Part shown: piece after piece, positions 41,002 through 52,400 of the stretch | Position numbering within the stretch: position 1 is the stretch's first letter | Layout: each line of letters starts with the position of its first letter | From: Gamsiella multidivaricata | Taxonomy: Eukaryota; Mortierellomycota; Mortierellomycetes; Mortierellales; Mortierellaceae | Assembly: GCF_025024155.1 (NCBI RefSeq) | Contig: NW_026251727.1 | Span: 124,001-188,000, forward strand | Length of the DNA stretch: 64,000 nt | Direction: 5' to 3' | Notes under the pieces: generated by a model | Databases searched by the model: none | Seen by the model: the letters and a program-made list of their open reading frames with translations, nothing else | Told to the model about the DNA's origin: nothing | Program-made: the position numbers and the translations under genes

Positions 41002-43437
41002 TTAACTCCGTCGCTGTGCAACTTTGGCCATCATGACGAACATCTCTCGCTGCCGTCGCTCCTCTGCTTTCTTTCTGGCCTTTTCGAGCGCAAGACGCTC
41101 CTGTTCCAGCGCCTCGCTCTCAAGTAGCAGTGCTGCCTGTTGCTGCTGGAGCTTCAATTGCTCGGATAGGATCTCTTGTAGTTTTTGGAGCGCTTGCTGC
41201 GAATTCCATGTATGTGGATCTTCGTTCCTCTGGACGTTCACCTGTATCTGCGTGTCTGGTTCTGTCTGCGCGTGTGTCAGAGTCGATGCCTCTTGATACA
41301 TATCAATCAGAGTATCAGTCTGGGTCTGTGCCTGGTTGGGGGTCTGAGTCTGTGCGTTCACGGAGGTTTGGGTCTGTGCGGTCGCATATGTCTGGGTCCG
41401 TGCATTTGACTGTATTTGCATCTGCGTGCTGATGATACATGTCTGGGGGCGCACATCCGTCTGGGTCAGGGTCTGGGTCAGAGTCTGGGTTTGAGTCTGG
41501 CTCGTCGAGTTCTTACGTGCCTGAATCCCAATCTGAGTCTCCATGTGCCTCTTCCTCCGGATTTGTGTTTGCGGCTCTATGTGCTTCTGCATCCGTATCT
41601 GAGTCTGGGGTTCCATTTGCTTCTGCGTCCGCGTCGGTACCTGCATCTGGGTTTTTATATGGCCCTGTGTCCGTGTATGCGTCGGAGTCTGTGCGTTTCT
41701 GTGTAATGAGGCCCCTGAACTCGGCTCATCAAGGTCAAGGTCAAGGCGGATCCGTTTCACGTCTCGACAATCCTCGATTAACATGGACTGGATTCCGGGG
41801 CTGACGGCAGTGCTACTGTTCTCATAACTTTCAGTATCGGAGAGCCCTGATTCGACTGGGTTCTCGACGCTGTGTCGAATTTGCGGGATAGTGGTGCTCG
41901 AGATCTGGGGCAATGGAGAGAGTTCGATTATCACAAGCTGGGGTTTTGTTTCGTCGGCCTCTTGGTGTAATGAAGGGATAACGTCGCTTGATCTCTTTGA
42001 GGGCGATGGCGGTAATACAGATACATCTCTGAACGCCTCCTGCCCTGGTTCTGCTAACTGTGGCTCTGGTTTCGATTGTGCTTCTGGTCCTGGTCCTGGC
42101 CCTGACTCTTCGATTCTTTCCGCCACTTGGAGAGTAATGCCGTTCGATCGTGTTGGTTGCGTTGGTTGCGTTGGTTGCGATGGTTGCGGTGGTTGTGGGG
42201 GTTGCGATAGTTGTGGGGGTTGCGATGGTTGTGGGGTTTGCGACAGTTGCGGAACAATCTCGGCAAATGCCGATGGTTCCTGTGGTTGAGGTGCGGTACT
42301 GACGCGTCTGGTGACTCGTTGGATGTCTTTTTTTCCCATCGGCTCCAGTCTTTGGGATACGGGACGGATAGCATCCAATCCTGCAGGTGATGGTGGCTGG
42401 AACATGACGGTGTTGAGTCTTGAACGCTGCCCAGGCGGTAGGTCCATGGGATGCAGTGCCTCTGGTTGCGACTCTTGAGAGTATGAACTTGAAGACTGTG
42501 ATGCTTGAGAATATGAACTTGAGACCTGCGATGACTGAGGACATGACCCCGCAGGCTGGGATGGTTGATATGGTCCTCCAGACTGCGATAGAGGGTGCAT
42601 AGGACCATGTGGTGTTGCTCGAGAATGAGCTATGGCTGGCTGTAGGGGATGTTGCAAAATTTCCTTGCAGGCTTTCGACTGCTGTAATGTCAAAAGATTG
42701 TCGTGTTCTCGTTGCTGTTTTTGCTGCTGCTGTGTCGAAGTTCCATGAAACTGTTCAAGGTGAGAAGAATTGTTCGGTATCTGGTGCTGTTCATCGTCGC
42801 TCCTCGACGTGGCCTGCGGTTCCCGAGATGCGTCCCATTCCTGCGTCTGTCGGGTATCCGAGGACGACGTTTGAGGCGCCTCTGCTTGCGTTGACAGTTG
42901 GGGCGTAGGACTCAGTCGTGTGTTATCAAGCTCCCGAGCCTTCAGCTCCTCCCGATGCAAACGCGTAATCATGTCCCAACGCCATTTATCCTGATGTGGG
43001 GTTGGTTTTTGGTCCCTTCCTTCTACGATCCGTGTATCTCCAAATGTCATGTACTGCGCGCCCTCAGCGGAAAGGGTTCTCCATCGTTCGATGCATGCGG
43101 ATGGCGACAGGTCGCTGAAAAGCGGCTGTCGGTCCTCCTTCCGCCACTGCTCGTCAATAGAATTGAGCCAGTCGACAACGCGGCTCCAGAATACTGTTTT
43201 CATACAGCGCTGCGCGGTGTGTGGACCAATCTTGTCGATGGCCACCAGAAAGTAGGCCTCCTGAACCGAGTTCCTCATAAAACTCGAAAACTGCATATCA
43301 TTGGCGGACAAAGGGGCTGCGGTGCTTGCTGCGGTCGCTCCTGCACTGGGAATGAAAGACTCCTCACCAGTTGATTCGTCGACATTCATGGCGCTTCGGG
43401 GATGATGGCGATGATGATGATGATTACTTGCATTCAT
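41002..43437 (-). CDS. Unrecognised Myb/SANT-like protein with Gln/Thr repeats, paralogue 1
   Basis: Single exon, 811 residues, start at ATG 43437 (MNASNHHHHRHHPRS). Residues about 50-160 form a compact Trp-rich helical region (YFLVAIDKIGPHTAQRCMKT, FWSRVVDWLNSIDEQW, ACIERWRTLSAEG, KWRWDMITRLHREELKAREL) with the Trp spacing of a Myb/SANT or trihelix-like DNA-binding domain; this is an inference. The middle is Gln/Ser/Pro-rich with PQPPQPSQP-type repeats and then TQTQ-rich repeats (about 590-730). The C-terminus is a charged coiled coil (LALEKARKKAEERRQREMFV). The next gene upstream on the same strand has the same plan, so the two are tandem paralogues. A chromatin or regulatory role is plausible but unproven. 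Confidence 0.72.
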   Translation of the reverse strand: MNASNHHHHRHHPRSAMNVDESTGEESFIPSAGATAASTAAPLSANDMQFSSFMRNSVQEAYFLVAIDKIGPHTAQRCMKTVFWSRVVDWLNSIDEQWRKEDRQPLFSDLSPSACIERWRTLSAEGAQYMTFGDTRIVEGRDQKPTPHQDKWRWDMITRLHREELKARELDNTRLSPTPQLSTQAEAPQTSSSDTRQTQEWDASREPQATSRSDDEQHQIPNNSSHLEQFHGTSTQQQQKQQREHDNLLTLQQSKACKEILQHPLQPAIAHSRATPHGPMHPLSQSGGPYQPSQPAGSCPQSSQVSSSYSQASQSSSSYSQESQPEALHPMDLPPGQRSRLNTVMFQPPSPAGLDAIRPVSQRLEPMGKKDIQRVTRRVSTAPQPQEPSAFAEIVPQLSQTPQPSQPPQLSQPPQPPQPSQPTQPTQPTRSNGITLQVAERIEESGPGPGPEAQSKPEPQLAEPGQEAFRDVSVLPPSPSKRSSDVIPSLHQEADETKPQLVIIELSPLPQISSTTIPQIRHSVENPVESGLSDTESYENSSTAVSPGIQSMLIEDCRDVKRIRLDLDLDEPSSGASLHRNAQTPTHTRTQGHIKTQMQVPTRTQKQMEPQTQIRMQKHIEPQTQIRRKRHMETQIGIQARKNSTSQTQTQTLTQTLTQTDVRPQTCIISTQMQIQSNARTQTYATAQTQTSVNAQTQTPNQAQTQTDTLIDMYQEASTLTHAQTEPDTQIQVNVQRNEDPHTWNSQQALQKLQEILSEQLKLQQQQAALLLESEALEQERLALEKARKKAEERRQREMFVMMAKVAQRRS

Positions 43438-44720
43438 GTTCTTGGCAGAAATGGCGAAGGATATTTTGCTCCTTTTGCTGTGCTTGCTTTTTAGTGTTTC
43501 GTCGATCGCTTATTGTTATAATTCTAATAAGAGCACTGAAACAGCATATTTCCTTCATCTTACCGTAACCTCCTCTTCACTTTGGGACCCCCGTGGCATC
43601 GTTCTTGGATGCCGAGAGCTTCAAGATGACTCCAGTGCTTGCTGACTGGCGGTGATAGTGGTGCTGGTAGCACTAGGATGGGGAGAAGCTCAGAAAAAAA
43701 GCGCGAGCTGGGCGTGCTGGGCTTTATTAGGTAAAGGCTAAGGTTCAAGTAAGGGAGGCGCGTACCTGGAATACTTAGTAGTTTCAATATTGCTGCTCAA
43801 TACAACATCTCAGCCTTGCCATTTTCTCTCCCTGCTTTGCAGCACTCTCAGCATTGTAGAGTGGCTCGACGCTCCTCTTTTGCCAGCTTTCTCCCTTGTG
43901 TTTGTTAATACGAATGTGCGCATTGTCGATAGGGCGAAGGCCCTGGAACCTCTTGGTTCGAGCCCGTAACGCCTTCGCGTGGGAAGGCTAGGAGGCAACA
44001 GAAACAGTATTTAACCTACGACGTTTTTTTCTTTCTGGATCCGTCGCCTATTGAAGTGGAGAGTGCCTTGGCCGCTTGAAGCGAATAATCATCTTCATCC
44101 GCAGTAGCCTCCCTTGTCTATATGCCAATGTATAAACCCACCACCCATTGTCTACAAAACCTATCGCTCTATGTAAAATTGCCGAAGATCCATTTTATAT
44201 ATTTTTTTAATAGTCGTCGAAGCTATCTTCCTCAGCATCCAAGGCTTCGATGAGGGAATGGTATTTGGGGAAAACGCTCGCGGCTAGTATAAGCAAACTG
44301 GTGCTTGAGAGGACAACAGCGTGCTCCGATGTGCAAAAAGATGATTCAGCAGCGAGATCTTAGGGTGCTGAAGAAGAAATGACAAAACTTTGTAGAGATG
44401 TAACTCCTTCAATACAAACGATGGAAACGCGCTGTAAAGCCCTGCCATCCGAACTCAATGGAGTCCTCAGTGGGGTTGTAGAGCCAGGGGGATAACACTT
44501 GTATTAGGGGAGCGTTTTTTTGTCACGCACAATCTACACCTGCGGACATTGCTCCATTGTCGATTGTCTAGTCGAGTCACCTCACATCTGATTTTGGATA
44601 AATGTATAGTAAACCTGGTGCATGATCGCGCATGTCTTCAGGCCCGCGTCGCGAAGAACGCTGTTAGGTCACAGCCATAACTCCCGCAAGCACTGAAATA
44701 AAGTCCGACACATGCTTTAT
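43438..44720. other. Region between the two tandem paralogues
   Basis: 1.28 kb with only short ORFs and no domain. A B-box-like GGTTCGAGCCC occurs at 43955-43965 but no tRNA cloverleaf forms around it. Confidence 0.45.
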
Positions 44721-47517
44721 TCATTCATTTTCGATAACTCTCTGATCCTGCGCGAGCGTGGCCATCATGATCAACATCTCACGATGTCGTCGCTCGTCCG
44801 CCTCCTCTCGCGCCTTATCCATCGCAAGCTGTGCCTTCTGCATCTTCACTTTCTTATGTTGCAATTTAATCTGTCGTTTTTGCAACTTCAATTGCTTGGC
44901 TTGAGTCGCCTGCAGACCTTGCAGGATCCGTTGCGAATCCCACGAATTTGAATCTTCCTGCCCCTGTTCCTGCTCCTCTGCCCGCACTTGTGTCTTCGCC
45001 CTCATTGCAGATTGCGACTCTGGTTGCAGCTCTGGATCCGTCTGAGCCTCTGCATGCTTCAGAGTCTGGGTCGCCACATGGGCCAGAGTCTGGGTCGCCA
45101 TATGGGCCAGAGTCTGGGTCGTCATGTGGGCCAGAGTCCGAGTCTGCGCGTGTGTTGGGGTATGGGCCTCCGCATCCGTTTGAACCCGCGTTCGTGCGCT
45201 TGAGTATAACTGAGTCACTTCATCCAAATCATCAAAACGAGTGCGTTTCCTGTTTGGATAATCCTTAGTTGACAAAAACTCGGTGAGTGGGACATTGTTT
45301 GTGCTATCCTCTCGTTGATTCGCAGTATCCGGTGACGAAGATTCGGCTTGGTCCATGGGCTCCTCAGTGCGCTGGCGCACTTGAGGGACGATGGCGTCCG
45401 AGCTCCACGGTGACGAGGATGCTTCATTTGCATCCAGCAACGGCTCTGGTTCAGGTCCCACAGCATCCTGATGTACTGAAAAAAGGATGTCATCCAACGA
45501 CGATGGTTCGCCGGCATTTAGCGCTGGTTCTGATACCGGCCCATCGATGTGCTGAGATACTGGAGGAATAGTATCGCTCTGTGTCTCCGACGATAAACAT
45601 GATCCGACCATATCCAACTGCAGTCCTGGTTCCTGTCCTTCGCTATACTGAGGCTCTGGAGGAACAATGTCACTCGGATTCCCCGAGGACACTAAAGATT
45701 CTCTACCATCCAGAAACAGCTCTTCCTCCTGTCCGTCAGTCTGCTCTTCTTTCAGCTTCTCAACGTGCTCTTCCTCCGGCTCCTTATTGTAATTGGATGT
45801 TTCAGCAATAGCGCCCATTGATTGTCTTTGTTGAAGGGCTTGTTGCTCCTCAACTCTCTGCTGCGTTGCTGCGGAAGTCTCGTCCGGTTCTGCTTCGTTC
45901 GGTCCTGCTGGCTGGAGCGATGGAGACTCGGTACCATCAGGTGTTGATGTCCGCTGCAGCTGTGGTGTGATTTCAGCACATCCGTTTCTTCTTTGCACAT
46001 TTGTCTCCAGTACGCTTTTGAAAGAAGAATATCCTCGCTGCTCCAGCACCGGCTGAAACGATGATGATATCGATAGTGGCGGTGGAACGGGGTCCTGATG
46101 TGCTTGATGTGGTTTGTGCAGCGAAGCATTTCGTGAAATGGATGACGATGGTACCTGAAGTGGAGTTGCAGTCGACCCTGACGCCCGCGCTCCTTGGGAT
46201 ATGTATTGATAAGACATTACCGGCAGCTGTGATTGAGGTGTCGCGGAAACTTTTGTCCTTGGTAGTGTCGCTAGATGTTCTGCATTCGTATTCCCCACTG
46301 GCGGCCGTAGAGATACCATGCTGTGTGCTCGCTGCTGCTGCCATTCTTGAAGCACCATAGCATATGTGCTTGATGATTGGGATTCTAGAGGCATCATATT
46401 ATACGGTCTTGGTAATTGCGGTCCTGGAGACGACACATTGAATTTTCCCGACGATTGGGGTCCCGAGGACACCATACTGTACACCCCTGAGGCTTGTGGC
46501 TGATAGCGCATACTTTTGTGAGGTTCAGCCTGCTGACACGGAGTCCCCGTGGCGAGCGATCTTTCTGGTTGTGGTGCTTGGACGCACGGCGTTGCTGATA
46601 TTGCTAATGTTGCTGATGTCACTGGTGGTGTTGGCTGCTGCGTTGAATCCGTACTTAGGCCTGGGCTCGCTTGCTGCTCAAGTGGAGCACCCATGGCATA
46701 CAACTCTTTTGGTTGCGATCCTGAGGAATACGATCGAGCTGGCTGTGATGCTTGGTGTCGATGGTCCTGAGGTCCTGCAGGATTTGCGAAATGACGTTAA
46801 TCATCATTAACTCTCTTATGCTGTGTCGATGTATCATCGTAGATCAAACGGTACAAGGTTAAGTAGATTACCATCTTGTAATGCTTGGCGCGTGTCGCCA
46901 TTTGAAGGTGTTGGCAAAGGATTTGGATACGTGGTGCCATTGGGGGGATGTGCTTGCTGCTGTTCCAGAGGCACCATATTGTCCCGCTCATCTTTCTGCG
47001 CTGTATTCGGAAATGGTTGAGGCGTCACCTGTGTTTGCAGCAGCGCTGGAGACTCATAAAATCGCGCTTTCCTAGGTCCCCGAAGTCGCCGCTCGTCCTT
47101 ATACAATGAATTGATGGTCTGCCGACGCCAAGACCATCCTTCGGGCCCTACTGCTCTCCCATTGATATTTAGATGAGAGTCGTGCTCCCAATATAGCCTG
47201 CTCCATCGACCTGAACACGTAGTATGATTCAGATTCGTGAACAAAGCTTGTTCTCCTCTCTGCTGCCGCCCTCTGTCGACTTCGCGAAGATATTCAGCAA
47301 CGCGTCGCCAGGATGACTCTACTTCGTCATGCTTTGCTGCATATGGGCGGATTTTCTCAATGGCCTTCAACAGGAACTCTTCCCCAATCGATTGTTTCGT
47401 GGACCTTCTATTCCGCCCGCTATTGGTTGCTTCATCAGGCTGAAGATTCTCTTCCTCGGTCAGGTCGTCGTCGTCGTCCGCAGTCATTCCAGCGTGATGA
47501 GGGTTACTTGCGCTCAT
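44721..47517 (-). CDS. Unrecognised Myb/SANT-like protein with Gln/Thr repeats, paralogue 2
   Basis: Exons 47517-46872 and 46774-44721 (97-nt intron, phase 1) give 899 residues. The start MSASNPHHAGMTADD was chosen because it aligns with MNASNHHHHRHHPRS of the neighbour; an ATG 17 codons upstream is possible. The N-terminal Trp-rich region matches paralogue 1 in pattern (EFLLKAIEKIRPYAAK, WRRVAEYLREVD, CSGRWSRLYWEHD, WSWRRQTINSLYKDE). The middle is Gln/Ser/Pro/Glu-rich and holds a perfect-style AHMATQTL octapeptide repeat. The C-terminal coiled coil ends with KAREEADERRHREMLIMMAT, matching KARKKAEERRQREMFVMMAK of the neighbour. Sequence has diverged widely outside the ends, so the duplication is old or the centre evolves quickly. 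Confidence 0.72.
45061..45132. repeat. 24-bp coding minisatellite (three units)
   Basis: Three adjacent 24-bp units beginning agagtctgggtcg differ at a few positions. On the minus strand each encodes the octapeptide AHMATQTL or a close variant, inside paralogue 2. Degenerate copies flank them. Confidence 0.85.
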
Positions 47518-47803
47518 TTTTTTTCCAGGAAATAAATTGACGAATTGATGAAGGGTTGAAGACGACAATGATGATGGCGAAGGTGATGGACAGCAGCAAT
47601 GGCGAGGGCGATGATTGCTTTATTTTTGTGACACCGTGCTGCTATGCTGCTGATTTACCTTCGTGGGCGCGGGTTTTCTTGAAACACAAAATCGGGTGAC
47701 GACCTAGTGTATGTGGGTATATTCCTGGCACCCTTTTGGATTCCAACGCGATCTCCTACATGATCTATGTAGGGGCCAATTGTGTCCTAGTTCCAGTCTG
47801 GAT

Positions 47804-49494
47804 TTAATATTCCTCAAATTCCGCGCTTCCCTCACCGACGACCTCCTCGTAGTCCTTCTCAAGCGCAGCAAGATCTTCCCTCGCTTCCGAGAACTCTCCT
47901 TCCTCCATGCCCTCACCCACGTACCAGTGCACGAATGCGCGCTTGCTGTACATCAGGTCGAACTTTTGATCCAACTGCCTCCACGCGCTCGAGATAGCCG
48001 TGTTGTTGGTCAGCATGCAAAGGGTGCGAGGGGCAGCAGCGACTTCGCTGTCGGGCACAACGACCGCTGGCTGGTGATTGATACCGACTTTGAATCCTGT
48101 GGGGCACCAATCAACAAACCGGACCGAGCTGTTCTTCTTCATCTTATCAATCGCCGCGGTGACATCTTTCGTAATTACATCGCCACGGTAGAGGAGACAG
48201 CAAGCCATGTACTTGCCGCTGCTAGGGTCGCAATTGACCATCTGGTTCGACTTTTGGAAGCACGCAGAGGTGAGCTCGCCCACGGACGATTGCTCATGCA
48301 GAGCCTTTTGGCTGGACAAGATGGGCGCGTACGAGATGAGCGGGAAATGAATTCTGGGGAAGGGCACTAAATTGGTCTGGAACTCGTTCAGGTCCACGTT
48401 CAGCGAGCCCGAGAACCGAAGCGAGAGCGTGATAGACGAAACCACCTGAGCGATCATCCGGTTCAGAATCGAGTAGTTGGGTCGCTCCACGTTCAGCTTC
48501 TCGCGACAGATTGAATAAATGGCCTCGTTGTCAACCATAAATGTGCAGTCAGCCTGGTCCATGGTCGCATGGGTTGTCAGAACCGAGTTGTAGGGCTCGA
48601 CCACGGATGTGGCGATCTTGGGAGCAGGGTAAATTGCAAAGTCCATCTTGGATTTCTTGCCATAGTCCAATGCCAAGCGTTCGAGAAGGAGCGCTCCAAG
48701 ACCAGACCCAGTGCCACCGCCAAAGGAATGAAAGACAAAGAATCCTTGGAGGCCCTCGCAGTTGTCGGTGACCTTGCGAATACGATCCATGACGGGATCG
48801 ATGAGCTCCTTGCCGACGGTGTAGTGACCGCGGGCATAGTTGTTTGAGGCATCCTCGCGATGGGAGATCAAACTCTCGGGATGGAAGAGTTTCCTGTACT
48901 TGCCATTACGGACCTCATCCACGACGGTCTCCTCTAGGTCGACCAGCACTATTAAGGAAAAATAAAAATAAAAACAGAGAAACGAGAGATGGGTTGAGTC
49001 TCCTGGGACAAAAAGAGATGTATGCGCGCGCATCTGTGTTACCGTGATAACACTTTCGCGCGCCCCCACAGCATTCTTTCGAGTAACAAGTTCCTTACCT
49101 GTTCGTGGAACATACTTGCCGTTCCCTGTTTCGGCAAAGAATGTAGACGGCATCGAGCCCGTGTCGTTGCGGATGTCGTCGGTACTCCTGTTATAATAAA
49201 CGCGAGTAGACAAAGTCAGTTACTCATCCTCCTCTTTCCTGCAGTGAAGGCTGAATGAGCAACTGAACACAAATAAAGTGGACCTTACTTGGTACCATCT
49301 GGAGAGATTCCGTGCTCGAGGCAGTACAGTTCCCAGCATGCGTTTCCAATCTGGATACCTGCCTACGTGTTGTATTATATAAATAAAAAGAGGTGTTCAG
49401 TTATTAAATGTTTCTGGTTTTTGTTGTACAGCCGCTTATACAAGTAGACTAAAGTACGCACCTGCCCAATATGAAGTGATACAATTTCGCGCAT
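47804..49494 (-). CDS. Alpha-tubulin B, diverged paralogue
   Basis: Exons 49494-49462, 49362-49289, 49187-49099 and 48948-47804 give 446 residues. The frame, GGGTGSG loop, catalytic Glu ([12 protein letters not shown]) and Glu-Tyr end (AEFEEY) are intact, so it can plausibly make a working subunit. It is clearly more divergent than alpha-tubulin A: position 40 is Asp instead of Lys ([11 protein letters not shown]), and many surface residues differ ([31 protein letters not shown]). Two intron positions are identical to those of copy A; one intron is unique to each. A stage- or structure-specific microtubule role is possible. A TATATATATA element about 195 bp upstream suggests regulated expression. 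Confidence 0.94.
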
Positions 49495-52400
49495 GGTGAT
49501 AGATTACTTGTATAGGTGAAGATTATAAAAAAGAGTGGAGGGGTTGGTGAAGAAGAGGGGTGAAAGGGTAAGAAGAGTATTGTTGTTGATGAGAAAGAGA
49601 GAGAGAATGTGTGTGGGGGAGGGGAATGAGGATAGAGAAAAAAGGAATGCTGAGGAGAGAGCAATGCTATCCATAGATGTAGCCCACGTATATATATAGA
49701 TGTACAAGAGCAAGCTTTCTAGGAGAGAGCGGGTTGCGTGATCCCATGGATCAATTCAAAGGTAGCCCTGGAAGGAGTTCGTGCAAAAAAGGGGTCTAGA
49801 TGATGAGCGAGGCCATCAGCAGCGGTTAAAGATCATAAAGAAAAAAAAATATATGTATTTATACATGCGAGAAGATGGTGCTCTCTTCCCTAATTTTCTA
49901 TGAACATGTACATGCAAGTCGATGTAAGTGTACGTAGCACGGTACCGGTCCAGTAGCACGTAAGAGGGACTAAACACTGATCCCCAAAGTGCTGTGTGGT
50001 TCCTTGTTTGATGTCCTGTCACGTCCTCCCCCGTCTAGAGAACAGTCTCCAGGGGAGACTCATTTTCTGGCGGCTCATTTGATTTGTCCGACCATCCGTC
50101 CTGCTATTAAAGTTGGCTATCTGACTGTCCCCTGTTCCTGAGACATGCCGGCATCCGTGTTTCACCCAAGGACTATGTGGCGCGGAGTGCCTGACCGAGA
50201 GTAGGGATCGGTTTGTCTCGTTTGACCCTGTCTAGACTATTTAGCCCATTTGACACAGGGTTGCGACCATGCGGGGGTGCGGGGGATTGGACCTCACGTA
50301 TAATTTTGAAAATCAAGGCACTGTGGAACGGATGAAAATAGGGCAGGGACCTGCCACCACAGAACAAACCGCAAGAGACCCCGCAAATTTTTTCATTCTC
50401 CGTGAACCTTAAAGGTAGCGGCAGCATGCACACACATAAGCCGACATGGTGGCAGCTGTAGTTCACCCCAACCTTGCCTTGACTTGTTGAAGCAAAGTGT
50501 CACTTTATTTTCCTGAGCAAAAGCATAAAAGCAGAATCCAGTCCCCTGGCAGCTGGTATTTCTCGACGAATTCAAACAAGATACGACTCCCTAGTTGGTT
50601 GCCAGATCTGATATAGACTAGTTTGTGACTGAGTTGGATGCTGGATCAACTTGGCGACGGAGATCATAGACCAATCTATGACCGATCGCTGAATGACTGC
50701 AGTGTGGTCGATATCCTCCTAGAGCTTTCAATGAAGGGCTTGAGTCCTTCCTGCTGTGAATAGTATAGGTAGACTAAGAGAGGGAGAGGTGAGAGAGAGA
50801 GTGCAATGCGGTGTGTGTGTGACTGAAATTGAGAAGGGGGAGGGAGGGGCATGTCGCGATTTTTATTTTTTTTGCAAGGCCGATCTCTTCGGCATTTCCT
50901 CTTTAGTCCAACAATTCTTGTTTGTGCATTTGAATTAGCGGAGGCTAGGCACGCGCAATAAAATATTTTCTCACATGGATTGTTGGGGAAGAATCAGGCG
51001 CGGAGTCTGACGAAGGATGTGTGTGCACAGTGACGACCTGGGGGGCCATCCTTTTCAAGGTCAAGCAATGCGGCGACCCTGTTTACATCCTTTCTTTCGA
51101 AAGCGAAGACAAACTTTGCTCCGCACAGATCTGCCTCTTGCGGCATCTCAGGGAAGAACAGATCGGTCCACGATGAACAAAGTTACGTTGCTACAGCAAA
51201 AATAAACAAGGAACATAGATTAGCCCCTCCATGGCTAGCCAAGGGTTCCTTTTGTAATGACTCGTCGTTGTTTTTGATGGCTGCAGATCTGTGATGGTTG
51301 GAGGTTCTCCATTGAAGGAGGCGCCGTATTCATCACTTCAAACGGTGTTTGAACCTTGTTCCTGGACGGACCCTTTTGACATGACTTTTTTTTTTTCTAT
51401 CGCGTGGCGACCGTTACCCCTTTCAAATTATCCGACCTGGAAGATTAGTAGTTCCAGGAATGGGGGCATCGTATCCAAAAATTAAAATAACTTAGCCCTT
51501 TGTCACAAAAAAAATACGCCCAGTCTACAGTCTGAAGACTTTGATTGCCGGATTGGTCGTCGTAAATGAATTCCTATTTATTCTCTTCTGTTAATTAATT
51601 GTATATGGATGCAAGTAACTGTCTAGGCGCCATGACCACGGAGGATGATCTGTGTTGGCAAACGGTCCAAGGCCAAGGAGAGCATGCCCCATATAAGGGA
51701 ACTGCCCGAGGCTGCAGTGCGCGAATTTTCTGTCATCATCAGCTTTCGCAACAACACTTGCACCAGCTTGCACTATACAACACAAATGTCAGAGATACAT
51801 GTAGACTATTGAGCACTAGGAGTGCTGAGCCATGCTACGGACTAGATCTGTCTGCTTGGTTGGGAGAGACATATGCATGTCTGTACACATGTCTATCTGG
51901 CGTTAATGGATTCGATTTCGGGGCGTCACACTGATCCATTAGCTCTTTGCCCATCCCTCTTCTTTTCTCCCTCTCTCATCCGCGCGCTCATGTTTGTTGC
52001 GCAACAAACGAGGGACGAAGGACGATCAATTGCAAAAGTGCCGATATCGGATCCGCCATGAAAAGCATCTTGAACTTCTGAACAGTGCTCTTTTCTATTC
52101 GCTGTCAACATCGTCCCTATCTTTATAATACCGCAGCTCATCTCGCAAGATCTGCTTGGCCCAATTGCACCTTGACCCTCCACAGACCAGCAACAGGACG
52201 TTTATGTTTCCCGACTTATACTTGCGCACACGCTCCATAATCCATTCCAGGAGGGTTCTCGGCGGAGTCAATGGTTTAACAAGCGCCGTATTCCATCACC
52301 AAGTCATGGTGGAGAAGAAAAGGAATGGTGGAGGTGATAGTGGGTCTATGGATGCATTGCACGGATCAGGATTGGGCTTTGATCGAAGCCTAACGGGCTG

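Noticed and set aside
41831..42608. Overlapping minus-strand ORFs rich in Asn, His and Thr
   Set aside because: Alternative frames of the repeat-rich centre of tandem paralogue 1.
43955..43965. GGTTCGAGCCC resembling a tRNA B box
   Set aside because: The flanking bases do not form a T stem (only two or three pairs) and no acceptor, D or anticodon arms could be fitted.
47711..48370. 219-codon plus-strand ORF
   Set aside because: Antisense to the 3' exon of alpha-tubulin B.
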